Shown: positions 49,429 to 59,192 of the stretch, piece by piece
Layout of the letters: every line of letters starts with the position of its first letter
Numbering within the stretch: position 1 is the first letter of the stretch
From: Halothiobacillaceae bacterium
GTDB taxonomy: Bacteria > Pseudomonadota > Gammaproteobacteria > Halothiobacillales > Halothiobacillaceae
DNA: 64,000 bases
Reading direction: 5' to 3'
Assembly: GCA_028696185.1 (NCBI GenBank)
Contig: JAQVHL010000006.1
Span: 23,296 to 87,295 of the forward strand
Translations under genes and position numbers: made by a program
Notes under the pieces: generated by a model
Told to the model about the DNA's origin: nothing
The model's database searches: none
The model's input: only the letters and a program-made list of their open reading frames with translations

Positions 49429-49483
49429 ACCTCGAAAAACCGCTTACAGGGTATTTGTGTCTTTGGGTACGGTTTTTCGAGGT
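49429..49483. repeat. Fourteen-base perfect inverted repeat upstream of the chemoreceptor gene
   Basis: ACCTCGAAAAACCG (49429-49442) and CGGTTTTTCGAGGT (49470-49483) enclose 27 bases. It ends 27 bases before the chemoreceptor ATG, so it could fold in the 5' leader or serve as a protein-binding site. Confidence 0.7.
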
Positions 49484-49510
49484 GCATAAGGGGCTATAGA
49501 GGCTTAGTTC

Positions 49511-51037
49511 ATGAATACCGCTTCTCGAATCATGATGGCTCCTCTGGTGAGCCTGTGTTTGATGTGCGCGCTGGGTGGGGTGGGATATTGGTCAGTCAAG
49601 AGTATCGAGGGGAAAATCGAACAAAATGCACAGTCTGCCACGCGCTTGATTGAAGTGGAGAAGACCCGCGAACAGCTTCTTTCTACCAATGCGGCAGTTT
49701 ACAGGCTCTATGCGTGGATTGGTAATTACGATGAGGATCGTATAGCCAATGAAGCGGGATTGATCAATCGGGAAATCGCCAGGGCGACTGAAATGCTGGC
49801 TAAGGTTTCCTCTGCTGCGGCAAGTGAAGAGGAAAAAGCCGTGGTCCTGGAAATCGGGCCTATGCTTGATAAATATGGCAAGTCCATTTCCCAGTCCCTT
49901 GATATGGCCACGGTTGATATAGGCACTGCTGCAGGAATGATGCAGGCCGCTGATAAAGGTTTTTCACAGATGGGGGTGAAACTGGAGCAGCTCTCCGATC
50001 TTGTGAGCAAGGCGAGCGATACAGCTCAAAGCGAAGCGCGTAAAACGGTCGCGGATACCAATCTTGTGTCCATGCTCATGATTGGTATTGCCGTGCTCCT
50101 ATCGCTATCAATCGCCTTGTGGACGACGCGGAGTATCACCCGGCAGTTGGGCGGGGAACCCGATGAGGTGGCGGAGGCCGCGAGGCGGATAGCGTCAGGG
50201 AATCTTGCGCTTACGCTTGAGGTCCGCAAGGGAGACAAGGACAGCTTGCTGGCGGCCATGCGGGCGATGATCGATCGTCTGGCGCAGATCATCGGTGAAG
50301 TCAACGCGACATCCGGGGCGATTGCTTCGGCCTCAGGCCAGGTCAGTTCAACAGCACAGAGCCTTGCGCAGTCCGCAAGCCAGCAGGCGGCTTCAGTCGA
50401 AGAAACGACGGCATCAATGGAGCAGATGAGCGCCTCCATCGAACAAAATACCGACAATGCCCGCACGACCGATGACATTGCCAAGCAGGCGGCTGCACAG
50501 GCGGGTGAGGGTGGGCGAGCTGTACGTGACTCTATCGAAGCAATGCTGGAGATCGCCAGGAAAGTCAGCATCATCGATGACATTGCCTACAAGACAAATC
50601 TCCTTGCCCTGAATGCGGCGATTGAAGCGGCGCGTGCCGGTGATCATGGGAAGGGGTTTGCGGTAGTGGCGACTGAAGTTCGCAAGCTGGCCGAGCGTAG
50701 TCAGGCGGCCGCGCGTGATATTGGCGATGTGGCGCGTAATTCCGTATCCATTGCCGAGAAAACAGGGTCTCTACTGGATGTCATCGTTCCTGCCGTCAAT
50801 AGAACGGCTACCTTGGTTCAGGAAATATCCGGGGCTTCTGTTGAACAGTCCACCGGCGCGGCACAGATTTCCATTTCGATGGAACAACTCAATCGGGTCA
50901 CTCAGCAGAATGCGGCTGCTTCCGAGGAACTGGCCTCGACGGCAGAGGAAATGAATTCCCAGGCGCTACAGCTGCAGCAGTTGATGGCTTTCTTTGATTT
51001 GGGCGAAGAGGCGGAAATCCGGAAATATGGCGGATAG
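49511..51037 (+). CDS. Methyl-accepting chemotaxis protein (4HB ligand domain)
   Basis: 508 residues. First helix (about 9-30), a helical periplasmic region of about 155 residues consistent with a four-helix bundle, second helix (about 188-208), HAMP, then the signalling domain with hairpin tip [23 protein letters not shown]. Methylation-type Gln/Glu pairs flank it. There is no C-terminal CheR-binding pentapeptide. GAGG lies eight bases before the ATG. The ligand is unknown; the upstream Cache protein could be an indirect input. Codon use is less GC-rich than in the housekeeping genes. Confidence 0.92.
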   Translation: MNTASRIMMAPLVSLCLMCALGGVGYWSVKSIEGKIEQNAQSATRLIEVEKTREQLLSTNAAVYRLYAWIGNYDEDRIANEAGLINREIARATEMLAKVSSAAASEEEKAVVLEIGPMLDKYGKSISQSLDMATVDIGTAAGMMQAADKGFSQMGVKLEQLSDLVSKASDTAQSEARKTVADTNLVSMLMIGIAVLLSLSIALWTTRSITRQLGGEPDEVAEAARRIASGNLALTLEVRKGDKDSLLAAMRAMIDRLAQIIGEVNATSGAIASASGQVSSTAQSLAQSASQQAASVEETTASMEQMSASIEQNTDNARTTDDIAKQAAAQAGEGGRAVRDSIEAMLEIARKVSIIDDIAYKTNLLALNAAIEAARAGDHGKGFAVVATEVRKLAERSQAAARDIGDVARNSVSIAEKTGSLLDVIVPAVNRTATLVQEISGASVEQSTGAAQISISMEQLNRVTQQNAAASEELASTAEEMNSQALQLQQLMAFFDLGEEAEIRKYGG

Positions 51038-51153
51038 TCTGCAATTGTTGAGTTGGTTATTTGGAAGGCTTTCCTCTGCGAGCTGCCGGGGAAGGCTTTT
51101 TTCAATGTTGTCTGTTGGTTTTTAATGCCAATATGCGGTGAGCGATTTTTGAT

Positions 51154-52407
51154 ATGAAGTGTATGGCTGTTTCATTCACTGTTTCCATGGTGCGGTTTTT
51201 TTCGTTTGGCCTGTTTTTCCTGGTGTGCTTTGGGACACCTGCAATGGCCGATGATGACCGGTTTCGCTTTTCCGGCTTCGGTACGCTCGGTGCGAGCTAC
51301 CATGATACGCCGGGTACGATATTTCGCCGTGATATTTCCCAGCGCAATGGCGCTCAAAGCGGCGTCTTGTCCCTGCGTCCCGATTCGATGCTGGGTTTGC
51401 AGTTTGATGCTCGTTTGACGGATCGTCTGGATGCCATGGTGCAACTGATCAGTCGTGAATCCATCGATGATGCCTATGTGCCCCAGGTCTCGTGGGCCTA
51501 TCTTAAGTACAAATTGGGTAGTGAGAGTTCGGTGCGCATCGGTCGTATGGGGCTTGAGTTTTATCTGCAAGGGGATTCCGTTGAAATCGGTTACGCGAAC
51601 TTGATGGTTCGGCCCCAGGTGATTTTCTATCCGCGTGGATTCGACGGTGTGGATGTGGAAAACACATTCCCTTTAGCGGGCGGTGCCCTGCGGCTCAAGG
51701 CAATGACCGGTTGGACTCATGGCAAGCTCGTGTCTGGGCAGGGGGTTTTCGATACGGCGGGCTCGCCGTTTGTGGGGGCTCTGGCGGAGTATCAACGTGA
51801 GAGCTGGACCGTCCGTCTGGCAGCCGGGGGGCTGAAATTGCGCAAGGATACCTCCGATCCGGAGTTGGACGCTCTGCGTCAGGGGCTTGCCATGGCGCCC
51901 AGAGGGGCGCAGATTCTGGACGTTATTTCCATGTCCAACCGGCGTCAGAATTTTTTGTCGGCCTCCTTGGCCTATGATGCGGGGCCGCTGCAAACCCAGG
52001 CGAGTTACAACATCATTGCCTCGCCGGATTGGCCGGATCGACGGATTTTTTACGCCAATGCAGGGTATCGCCTGGAACGATTCACACCCTATATAGGTTT
52101 CAGTGCGATGCATATGGATCGCGATACGGTATCGACAGGTATTCCCGATGGCTTATCTCCTCAGACAGATAGGCTTAATGCCGCCGCGTCGATTGCGCAA
52201 AGCATGCTCAAGGTCAACCAGGATACCTGGACGGTGGGGCTGCGCTACGATTTGGGGAACAATCTGGCCATCAAGGCTCAGGCCGATCTTGTGCACTATA
52301 TCGATCCGTCCAGCATGGTCGATAGCGTGCAGGAGTTGACGCCTGCCGGACTTCGTGAATGGAAGAGGGCGACAGTGTACTCCCTTTCCGTGGATTTCCT
52401 GTTCTGA
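51154..52407 (+). CDS. Porin-like outer-membrane beta-barrel protein
   Basis: 417 residues. Signal peptide to about residue 32 (GTPAMA/DDD). The rest alternates short amphipathic strands (FRFSGFGTLGASYHD, MLGLQFDARLTDRLDAMVQLIS, VRIGRMGLEFY) and ends in Phe (SVDFLF), the barrel-insertion signal. It resembles uncharacterised porins found next to phosphate-binding-like proteins and GGDEF-EAL genes. It is followed at 14 bases by the small periplasmic binding protein gene and then the GGDEF-EAL gene, so the three look like one unit. Confidence 0.8.
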   Translation: MKCMAVSFTVSMVRFFSFGLFFLVCFGTPAMADDDRFRFSGFGTLGASYHDTPGTIFRRDISQRNGAQSGVLSLRPDSMLGLQFDARLTDRLDAMVQLISRESIDDAYVPQVSWAYLKYKLGSESSVRIGRMGLEFYLQGDSVEIGYANLMVRPQVIFYPRGFDGVDVENTFPLAGGALRLKAMTGWTHGKLVSGQGVFDTAGSPFVGALAEYQRESWTVRLAAGGLKLRKDTSDPELDALRQGLAMAPRGAQILDVISMSNRRQNFLSASLAYDAGPLQTQASYNIIASPDWPDRRIFYANAGYRLERFTPYIGFSAMHMDRDTVSTGIPDGLSPQTDRLNAAASIAQSMLKVNQDTWTVGLRYDLGNNLAIKAQADLVHYIDPSSMVDSVQELTPAGLREWKRATVYSLSVDFLF

Positions 52408-52421
52408 GTATGGATGGTGTC

Positions 52422-52856
52422 ATGAACATGAAAGCCCTTTTTCTTGCCCTGCTTGTGCTTCTCGCCCTAGGCGCTTCAAGTGGCCATGCCGAAATCGTCG
52501 TGGTGGCGGGTGCCGATAATGAAACGCGCGCCCTGAGTCGTGAAGATGTCATCAATATTTTCATGGGGCGTTACAGACGGTTCCCGAATGGTCAAGAGGC
52601 CGTTCCTCTGGAGCGGGAAGGCGATGCACCGGAGCGCCGCCGGTTTTATCAGAGCTTGTTGAACAAGCGTCTTGAAGAAATTCATGCCTATTGGGCGCGT
52701 TTGCGTTTTTCCGGCCGTACCGAACCGCCGCGTGTGATTCCCGGTGGGCGTGATGCCTACCTGCGTGCGATTACGGAAACGCCGGGCGCCATTGGTTATG
52801 TCGAGGGTGGCGATTTGCCTCGCGACCTGCGCGTGTTGCTGAGCCTGCCCGAGTGA
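52422..52856 (+). CDS. Small periplasmic binding protein (PstS-like fold)
   Basis: 144 residues. Signal peptide (about 1-22, SSGHA/EI), then a mini PBP domain: LSREDVINIFMGRYRRFPNG and VPLEREGDAPERRRFYQSLLN, then TETPGAIGYVEGGDLP. These match the PBP-like_2 proteins related to phosphate-binding PstS, but at about half their length. Start choice among ATG 52410, 52422 and 52428 is uncertain. The stop overlaps the GGDEF-EAL start by four bases (ATGA), so it is probably the periplasmic input of that enzyme. Confidence 0.75.
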   Translation: MNMKALFLALLVLLALGASSGHAEIVVVAGADNETRALSREDVINIFMGRYRRFPNGQEAVPLEREGDAPERRRFYQSLLNKRLEEIHAYWARLRFSGRTEPPRVIPGGRDAYLRAITETPGAIGYVEGGDLPRDLRVLLSLPE

Positions 52857-55800
52857 AGACGATGCGCGCCTGGCTGGGGTGTTTGAGAAGGGATTCTTCC
52901 ACTTGTCCCTTCAAGTCGCTGTACGGCGGACTGGTCATGAAGGTGGCCGGCAGCATGCTGGCCGTAGGGATGATTCTGGCGCTGGTCTTTGCCATGCTCA
53001 GCGCTTTCCTGATTCACGATCGGGAAACCCAACGTCAGATCGACCGTGTCGCGGAGCTGCTATCCACGGTGGAAAGTACGATCAGTATTGCCTGCTTTAC
53101 CGGTGACAGGGCTTTGGCCGAGGAGTTGATACGTGGCTTGTTGACCAATCGCTTGGTGGCCGGAGTAAGCATCACGGCGGGGGCCGACATTCTGGGTAGC
53201 TCGTATCGCGAAGGGCATGAAGTCAGGATGGCGCATGCCGTGCAGCGGATGGTGACGTCCCCTTTCGACCCGACATCGGTGGTCGGGGAGGTGAGGCTTG
53301 AGGTGGATTATGGCTACGTTCAGAGCCTGGTTCGCGAACAAGTGCGGGTGAATGTGGCTGTGCTGTTGACCGAAGCACTGGTTTTTGGATTGTTGCTGGC
53401 CTGGATCATGATGCGGGTCGTCGTGCGTCCCATCCAGCGCCTGGCGCAAGGAATCGATGACGTGCCGGTCGGCGGCAGAGGCCATTTGAGTCTTGAGCAT
53501 CGTGGTAAGGACGAGCTGGCACGTCTGGCATCCTCTTTCGATATGCTGCTTGAACGTACGGCCGATCTTCTCGAAACCGAGCATGCCATGCGCGAGACCA
53601 TCGCGCATAACGAGCGGCAGCTGCATACTCTGACGGAAAATATCCCGCTGCTGATCTCCCGACATGATCGTCAAGGGCGCGTTATTTATGTGAACTCAAA
53701 GCTGGAAGCCCTGTTGGGCTTTTCTTTGGCGGTGGTGCGAGGTAAACGACCGAGCGATTTTTCGGGTCATTGGGTTGCAGAAAAGCTGGAGAAGAAAATT
53801 TTCCTTGCAACCCAGAATGGGGCGATGGAGGAATTCGAGGCGGAGTTTGGTCCGGATTCGCAGCGGTCGATGTGGATGAATTTCCAGATCATTCCCGAGC
53901 GCGATGCACATGGTTTGCTGACGACTTTACTGGTTATCGCGCGCGATGTCACGGCTGAGCGCAGGGCAGAGCGGTATCTCATTGAGACCCGCAATCGTCT
54001 GCATGGCGTATTGCAAGGCATTCCTGATCTGATATGGCTGAAGGATCAATACGGTGTTTATCAATCCTGCAATCATGCTTTCGAAAAATTCTTTGGATTG
54101 AGTGAGGCCGATGTTGTCGGACGTTCCGATGCGGATCTTTCAGGGCGAGGTGTGGTGGATCTGCTTCACCATGTGGAACCCTCCTATGCGGGAAGTGGAT
54201 CGGTCGAGATATCCGAGATATGGGTGGATACGGCGGGCGGAGGACGTCGCGTTCTGCTGGAGGTGCGTCAGCTTGTCATCAATGATGCGGATGGAGGGGT
54301 TCTAGGTGTACTTGGTATGGCCAGGGACATTACGGAGAAAAGACGTAGTGAGCGCCGTCTTCAGATTCTGGAAAAAGCCATCAATGCCTCCAAAGACTCG
54401 ATATTTGTAAGCGATCTGAGCACCCGTTTCGTTTATGTCAACGATGGAGCGATACGCTCCTTGGGGTATGCGCGTGAAGAGCTCATGGGCAAGACGGTGC
54501 TGGAGATCAATCCGAGCATGGATGAGGAGAAAGTTCGAGATTTGATGCGCCTGCTCGTTTCCCAGGGGTACCTTGATGCCTTCGAAACAACCCATCATGG
54601 GAAAGACGGGCGGGTGGTTCCGGTGGAGGTCACCAAAACGCTTGTGGAGTTCGAAGGGGAGTCCTTTACGGTTTCAGTCGCGCGCGATATTACCGAGCGC
54701 AGGGCGGCTGAAGAGCGTATTGTCCAGCTGGGAAAACACGATGCATTGACCGGTTTGCCCAACCGTAAGTTGCTCAAGGAGCGTATACAGCAGGCGATAG
54801 AACGCTCGCATCTGAGTGAAAACCCGTTTCTGGTGGTCATATTCATCGATCTGGATAACTTCAAGGTGGTGAACGATACGCTGGGGCATGCGGTAGGCGA
54901 TGAATTGTTAAAGCAGGTTGCGCAGCGAATGCAGTCCGTATTGCGCGTTGGTGATATGGTGGCTCGTCTTGGTGGCGATGAGTTTGTTGTTTTCTTGCAG
55001 AAAATCTACGAGGATCAGGTGCACACCCTGGCCGAAAGATTGATCAAGAATGTATCCATGGTCTACGAAGTGGATGGGCGGCAGATTTATACCGGTGCCA
55101 GCGTAGGGATTGCCGTTTATCCTCGTGACGGCGCAACGGTGGACGATCTTTTGCGCAACGCCGATACGGCAATGTACGCTGCCAAGAGTCAGGGGCGCAA
55201 TTGTCACCGCTTCTTTTCTTCCTCGATGAAAATTGCCATGGAAGAGTGGGCGGAAATAAGTCATGACCTGCATCTTGCGGTTGCTCGTGGTGAATTTGAA
55301 ATCCATTATCAGCCGAAAGTCGCCCTGCATGAGCGGGTTGGTGCCGGTTTCGAAGCCTTGATCCGCTGGCACCATCCTGAAAAGGGATTGGTGTCTCCCG
55401 CTCGTTTCATTCCGGTCGCGGAAAAAAATGGATTGATTGGTGAAATCGGAAGCTGGGTTCTGGAAGAAGCCTGTCGTCAAGTCAGAGTGTGGAAGGATAT
55501 GGGATTGCAGCCAGGAAGGGTGGCCGTCAATCTTTCTGGTAAACAGGATTTGGGTGCGGATTTGCCGGTCAAGGTGCAGGAAATCCTCTCCAGGTATGCG
55601 CTGGGTGGCGAGTGTCTTGAGCTTGAGATTACCGAAAGCATCATGATGATGGACGCCGAGGAGTCCATTTCTGCCTTCTGGCGCCTGCGCGAAATGGGGG
55701 TGACAGTGGCCGTTGACGATTTTGGCACCGGTTATTCCTCCTTGAGCTACTTGAAGCGCCTACCGGTGGATTGTCTGAAAATCGACCGATCCTTCGTTAT

Positions 55801-56026
55801 GGATATCGATAATGATTATCAGGACCGGGAGATCATCCGTGCGATCGTCGCCATGTCGAAGGCGCTGGGGCTGGGTGTGGTTGCCGAAGGGGTCGAGACG
55901 CAGAGCCAGTTGTCTTATCTCAAATCCATAGGCTGTGTCGAGGGGCAGGGGTATTTGTTCAGTAAACCCTTGCCTGCGGATGCGGCTACAAAATGGCTTG
56001 AGCAACAGGTGATGCCGACGGCGTGA
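52853..56026 (+). CDS. Membrane PAS-GGDEF-EAL protein (c-di-GMP turnover)
   Basis: 1057 residues. First helix (about 28-50), periplasmic loop (about 55-160), second helix (165-190), HAMP (190-245), then PAS domains near 260, 385 and 510. GGDEF with intact GGDEF near residue 707 and RxxD site RVGD just before. The EAL domain has EAL at 834-836 and DDFGTGYSSLSYLKRLPVD. Both catalytic motifs look intact, so it could make and degrade c-di-GMP, with one activity likely dominant. Coupled to the periplasmic binding protein, with a porin before that. The periplasmic loop is a likely docking site for the binding protein. Confidence 0.92.
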   Translation: MKTMRAWLGCLRRDSSTCPFKSLYGGLVMKVAGSMLAVGMILALVFAMLSAFLIHDRETQRQIDRVAELLSTVESTISIACFTGDRALAEELIRGLLTNRLVAGVSITAGADILGSSYREGHEVRMAHAVQRMVTSPFDPTSVVGEVRLEVDYGYVQSLVREQVRVNVAVLLTEALVFGLLLAWIMMRVVVRPIQRLAQGIDDVPVGGRGHLSLEHRGKDELARLASSFDMLLERTADLLETEHAMRETIAHNERQLHTLTENIPLLISRHDRQGRVIYVNSKLEALLGFSLAVVRGKRPSDFSGHWVAEKLEKKIFLATQNGAMEEFEAEFGPDSQRSMWMNFQIIPERDAHGLLTTLLVIARDVTAERRAERYLIETRNRLHGVLQGIPDLIWLKDQYGVYQSCNHAFEKFFGLSEADVVGRSDADLSGRGVVDLLHHVEPSYAGSGSVEISEIWVDTAGGGRRVLLEVRQLVINDADGGVLGVLGMARDITEKRRSERRLQILEKAINASKDSIFVSDLSTRFVYVNDGAIRSLGYAREELMGKTVLEINPSMDEEKVRDLMRLLVSQGYLDAFETTHHGKDGRVVPVEVTKTLVEFEGESFTVSVARDITERRAAEERIVQLGKHDALTGLPNRKLLKERIQQAIERSHLSENPFLVVIFIDLDNFKVVNDTLGHAVGDELLKQVAQRMQSVLRVGDMVARLGGDEFVVFLQKIYEDQVHTLAERLIKNVSMVYEVDGRQIYTGASVGIAVYPRDGATVDDLLRNADTAMYAAKSQGRNCHRFFSSSMKIAMEEWAEISHDLHLAVARGEFEIHYQPKVALHERVGAGFEALIRWHHPEKGLVSPARFIPVAEKNGLIGEIGSWVLEEACRQVRVWKDMGLQPGRVAVNLSGKQDLGADLPVKVQEILSRYALGGECLELEITESIMMMDAEESISAFWRLREMGVTVAVDDFGTGYSSLSYLKRLPVDCLKIDRSFVMDIDNDYQDREIIRAIVAMSKALGLGVVAEGVETQSQLSYLKSIGCVEGQGYLFSKPLPADAATKWLEQQVMPTA

Positions 56027-56213
56027 GGCCGATGATGTGAAGTGCTCCTCGGTTGTTTCTGTAACTTGTTGAAAAAAATAGTTCGTTTTGATTTTTGGCA
56101 CGGTTCCGGCTCCGGCTACTTTGTGCTTCAGGCGCGGGTTTCAGTTTTTGGATACCCCCTTGTCCCGAGGGGCTGCTATAGTCAAATACCTTTTTGTACG
56201 TGAGGTATGGGCC

Positions 56214-56585
56214 GTGAGCATTCGGATCGCGATTGTTGGTTTGGGGCGTGTTGGATCAAGCTTTCTTGAGGCGCTACTGGCGCATCCGAGCGCGGGTGTA
56301 ACGGTGCTGGCCGTGGCGGAAACCGGGGAAACGCCGGGTGTGGCGCGGGCGCGCGAAGTGGGTATTCCCGTGCGCCGCCTGGAGGATATTGTCGCGTTGT
56401 GCGAGGAAGTGGATGTGATCTTCGACCTGACCGGGCAGGCCGATGCGCGTCGCGCCTTGCGCGAGGGAATGGCAGAAACCGGTAATGTGCACACGGTGAT
56501 TGCTCCGGAGGTGATGGCGCGCCTGACGTGGTCCCTGCTCGAAGGTGGGGAACTGCCGGATGTTCACGAGAAGACCGGTTATTGA
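56214..56585 (+). CDS. Small NAD(P)-binding Rossmann protein
   Basis: 123 residues from GTG 56214, with GAGG eight bases upstream. IRIAIVGLGRVGSSFLEALL is a clear nucleotide-binding loop. VDVIFDLTGQADARRALREGM recalls the NAD-binding half of homoserine or aspartate dehydrogenase-type enzymes. No catalytic domain follows, so this is a Rossmann-only protein, possibly a sensor of cofactor or a truncated enzyme. Followed by a 236-base stretch with nothing notable before the symporter. Confidence 0.6.
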   Translation: MSIRIAIVGLGRVGSSFLEALLAHPSAGVTVLAVAETGETPGVARAREVGIPVRRLEDIVALCEEVDVIFDLTGQADARRALREGMAETGNVHTVIAPEVMARLTWSLLEGGELPDVHEKTGY

Positions 56586-56821
56586 GAGTAGCCGTTGGGC
56601 GCTTCGTGCAGGCTTTGTGTTTGAGTCTTGCCGGCCTGGGACCGGTGCTTCTTTCGGTGGCGCAGGGTGGATTCATCCGGCGGCCGAATCTGGTATCTTT
56701 CGCCGGTTCGAGCCGGTTGCACCTATGGGTGCGGGGTGGGTGAGAACACTTTAGGGCGCCTGGTGGGTCTGTGCTTGCCGGGCGATGGTCAGGGCTACTC
56801 ATTCCCGCACGGTGACCTTGC

Positions 56822-58261
56822 ATGCTTGCCGCCTTCGTCGTTCTCTACCTTGCCGTATCCATCGCACTCGGGTTGTATGCCGCCACCCGCGTGCGGGGTA
56901 CCCGTGACTTCATAACAGCCGGGCGTAGTCTTCCGTTGTATATCGTCCTGGCCATGGTGTTCGCCACCTGGTTCGGTGCGGAAACAGTGCTCGGGGTTCC
57001 TGCGACGTTTATCGAGGAAGACCTGGGCGGACTGATTTCCGATCCTTTCGGCGCGGCGTTGTGTCTGATTCTTTTCGGGCTGTTCTTTGCCCGAAAGCTC
57101 TATCGCATGAACCTTCTGACCATCGGGGATTTCTACCGGGACCGTTACGGGCGTTCGGTGGAACTGATGGCCAGTATCGCCATTGCGTTGTCCTATCTGG
57201 GCTGGGTGTCGGCGCAGGTTATGGCGCTGGGGCTGGTGTTCAATGTGCTCTCCGAGGGCGCGATTTCCCAACAGTCGGGCATTCTGATCGGTGCGGCGGT
57301 GGTTTTGACCTATACCGTGGTCGGTGGCATGTGGTCGGTGGCTCTGACGACTTTTTTCCAGATGATCGTGATCGTACTGGGGCTTTTTTATATCGCCTGG
57401 CTGGTCGGGGACATGACTGGCGGGGTGATGCCGGTCATCGCGCATGCGGCTGCGCATGACAAGTTCAACTTCTGGCCCGATCTGTCGGCGATTGCCATGC
57501 TGGCTTTCCTGTCCGGGCTGTTGACCATGGGTTTTGGGTCCGTGCCGCAGCAGGATGTGTTTCAGCGCGCCAACGCGGCCAAGAGTGAAAACGTGGCGGT
57601 GTGGGGTTCGGTGCTGGGCGGTGTGGCGTATCTGTTGTTCGCTGCCGTGCCTCTGTTTCTGGCTTATTCGGCACATCTTATCGATCCTGCCATGGTGGCG
57701 CGCTTGCTGGAGGAGGATGCGCAGAAGATTCTTCCTGAGCTCATTAAGGGGCATCTGCCGCTGTTCGCGCAGGTGGTGTTTTACGGCGCCTTGCTTGCGG
57801 TCATCATGAGTACCGCTTCGGGAACCCTGCTGGCCCCATCGGTCACGATCTCGGAAAACGTCATCAAGGGCCTGCTGCCCCGTGTGCTGTCCGATCGTGA
57901 GTTTTTATGGTTGAACCGTGCCGTGGTGACGGTGTTCGCTGTGTTGGTGACGATCTATTCGATCTGGGCGCTGACCCATGACACCCGTATTCACACGATG
58001 GTCGAAAACGCCTACAAGGTGACACTGGTGGTCGCCTTCGTGCCGTTGGTGGCGGGGCTGTACTGGTCTCGTGCCAATAGCTATGGCGCCTGGGCGGCGA
58101 TTGGGCTGGGCGTGCTGACCTGGATTCCGCTGGAGTTCCTCTTGGACGAGGAGGCGGAGCTGGGGGCGCATTTCATCGGGTTTGGCGCGGCCATCGTCGG
58201 TATGGTGGCCGGTTCGCTGATCGGGGGGGCGGGCGCCAGGAAGGCTTCAGGCGAGGTTTAG
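56822..58261 (+). CDS. Sodium:solute symporter family protein
   Basis: 479 residues with about 13 hydrophobic helices. Family blocks: VRGTRDFITAGRSLP near the N-terminus, VFATWFGAETVLGVPA (helix 2 with the substrate/ion site), LSYLGWVSAQVMALG, and SGLLTMGFGSVPQQDVFQRANAAK. It belongs to the SSS superfamily, solute unknown. The gene converges on rssA and overlaps it by 15 bases. Confidence 0.92.
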   Translation: MLAAFVVLYLAVSIALGLYAATRVRGTRDFITAGRSLPLYIVLAMVFATWFGAETVLGVPATFIEEDLGGLISDPFGAALCLILFGLFFARKLYRMNLLTIGDFYRDRYGRSVELMASIAIALSYLGWVSAQVMALGLVFNVLSEGAISQQSGILIGAAVVLTYTVVGGMWSVALTTFFQMIVIVLGLFYIAWLVGDMTGGVMPVIAHAAAHDKFNFWPDLSAIAMLAFLSGLLTMGFGSVPQQDVFQRANAAKSENVAVWGSVLGGVAYLLFAAVPLFLAYSAHLIDPAMVARLLEEDAQKILPELIKGHLPLFAQVVFYGALLAVIMSTASGTLLAPSVTISENVIKGLLPRVLSDREFLWLNRAVVTVFAVLVTIYSIWALTHDTRIHTMVENAYKVTLVVAFVPLVAGLYWSRANSYGAWAAIGLGVLTWIPLEFLLDEEAELGAHFIGFGAAIVGMVAGSLIGGAGARKASGEV

Positions 58262-59188
58262 CCGCGCGTGTAACTCGGGTAGCGCCCGGCGCGCGGCGGC
58301 TCGTCCTTCGGTAATCGCGGCTTCGGCGCGGTCAAATTCCAGCAAACCCAGCCAGCCCAGGCGGGGTGTCAGGAGACTATCGGGCGGGTCGCCGGCCATG
58401 CGGCTTTTTGTGATGCGATCCTGCATGATGTTGATTGAACTGGCCACCACTTCCAGCAGGCCGGGCATGTCATCCTGGCCGCGCTTTTCTCCACGCCAGG
58501 CTGACAGCACTTTTTCGCGCAATCCGCCATTGAGCTGACGCAGCCACTGGTTGAGCAGGTCGCGACGCTCTTCGTCCGGCGCTTCCTTATCCGAATCGCA
58601 TTGCTCCACGCCGGCGCTGAAATGCTTGCCGACAATGTCGCTGTTGAGGTTCACGGCGATCAGGGTGTGCGCACCCATGGCGCGGCACAGGGAAATCGGT
58701 ACCGGATTGACGAGCCCGCCGTCCACCAACCAGCGCGTGTCATGCCGGATCGGTGAAAACAGGCCGGGCATGGCAATGGAGGCGCGCATGGCGGGGAGCA
58801 GGGGGCCATCGCGCAGCCAGATTTCCTGTCCGGTTTCCAGGTCGGTGGCCACGGCGGCGAAGGGCAGGGACAGGGCTTCGATGGGGCCGTCGTGCAGCGT
58901 ATCACGCAGGAATTCCATCAGGCTGTTGCCCTCGATCAACCCGCCGTTGAATTTCACGTCCAGCAGGCGCACCACGTCCCAGAAACTCAGCTGGCGGACC
59001 CAGTTTTCCAGGGCATCGAGTTTACCGGCGGCATAGGCCGCACCCACCAGGGCGCCGATGGAGCAGCCGCAGATGATGTCCGGGCGGATGCCATTTTCTT
59101 CGAGTTCCCGGATAACGCCGATATGCGCCCAGCCCCGCGCGGCGCCGCTGCCCAGGACAAGTCCGACTTTGCCGGGAGGCCGTGGCAT
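58247..59188 (-). CDS. rssA: Patatin-like phospholipase RssA
   Basis: 313 residues. Oxyanion block GSGAARGWAHIGV, nucleophile S43 in GCSIG and the catalytic Asp in VDGGLVNPVP make a complete Ser-Asp dyad. It is close to E. coli RssA, whose role is unclear; an esterase acting on lipids is expected. It starts 4 bases downstream of a small membrane protein gene. Confidence 0.9.
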   Translation of the reverse strand: MPRPPGKVGLVLGSGAARGWAHIGVIRELEENGIRPDIICGCSIGALVGAAYAAGKLDALENWVRQLSFWDVVRLLDVKFNGGLIEGNSLMEFLRDTLHDGPIEALSLPFAAVATDLETGQEIWLRDGPLLPAMRASIAMPGLFSPIRHDTRWLVDGGLVNPVPISLCRAMGAHTLIAVNLNSDIVGKHFSAGVEQCDSDKEAPDEERRDLLNQWLRQLNGGLREKVLSAWRGEKRGQDDMPGLLEVVASSINIMQDRITKSRMAGDPPDSLLTPRLGWLGLLEFDRAEAAITEGRAAARRALPELHARLNLA

Positions 59189-59192
59189 GGGC

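Noticed and set aside
49405..49653. 82-codon frame overlapping the chemoreceptor start
   Set aside because: It crosses the inverted repeat and runs out of frame into the chemoreceptor gene; no motifs.
56094..56110. TGGCACG resembling a sigma-54 -24 element before the Rossmann gene
   Set aside because: No TTGC-like -12 element at the right distance.
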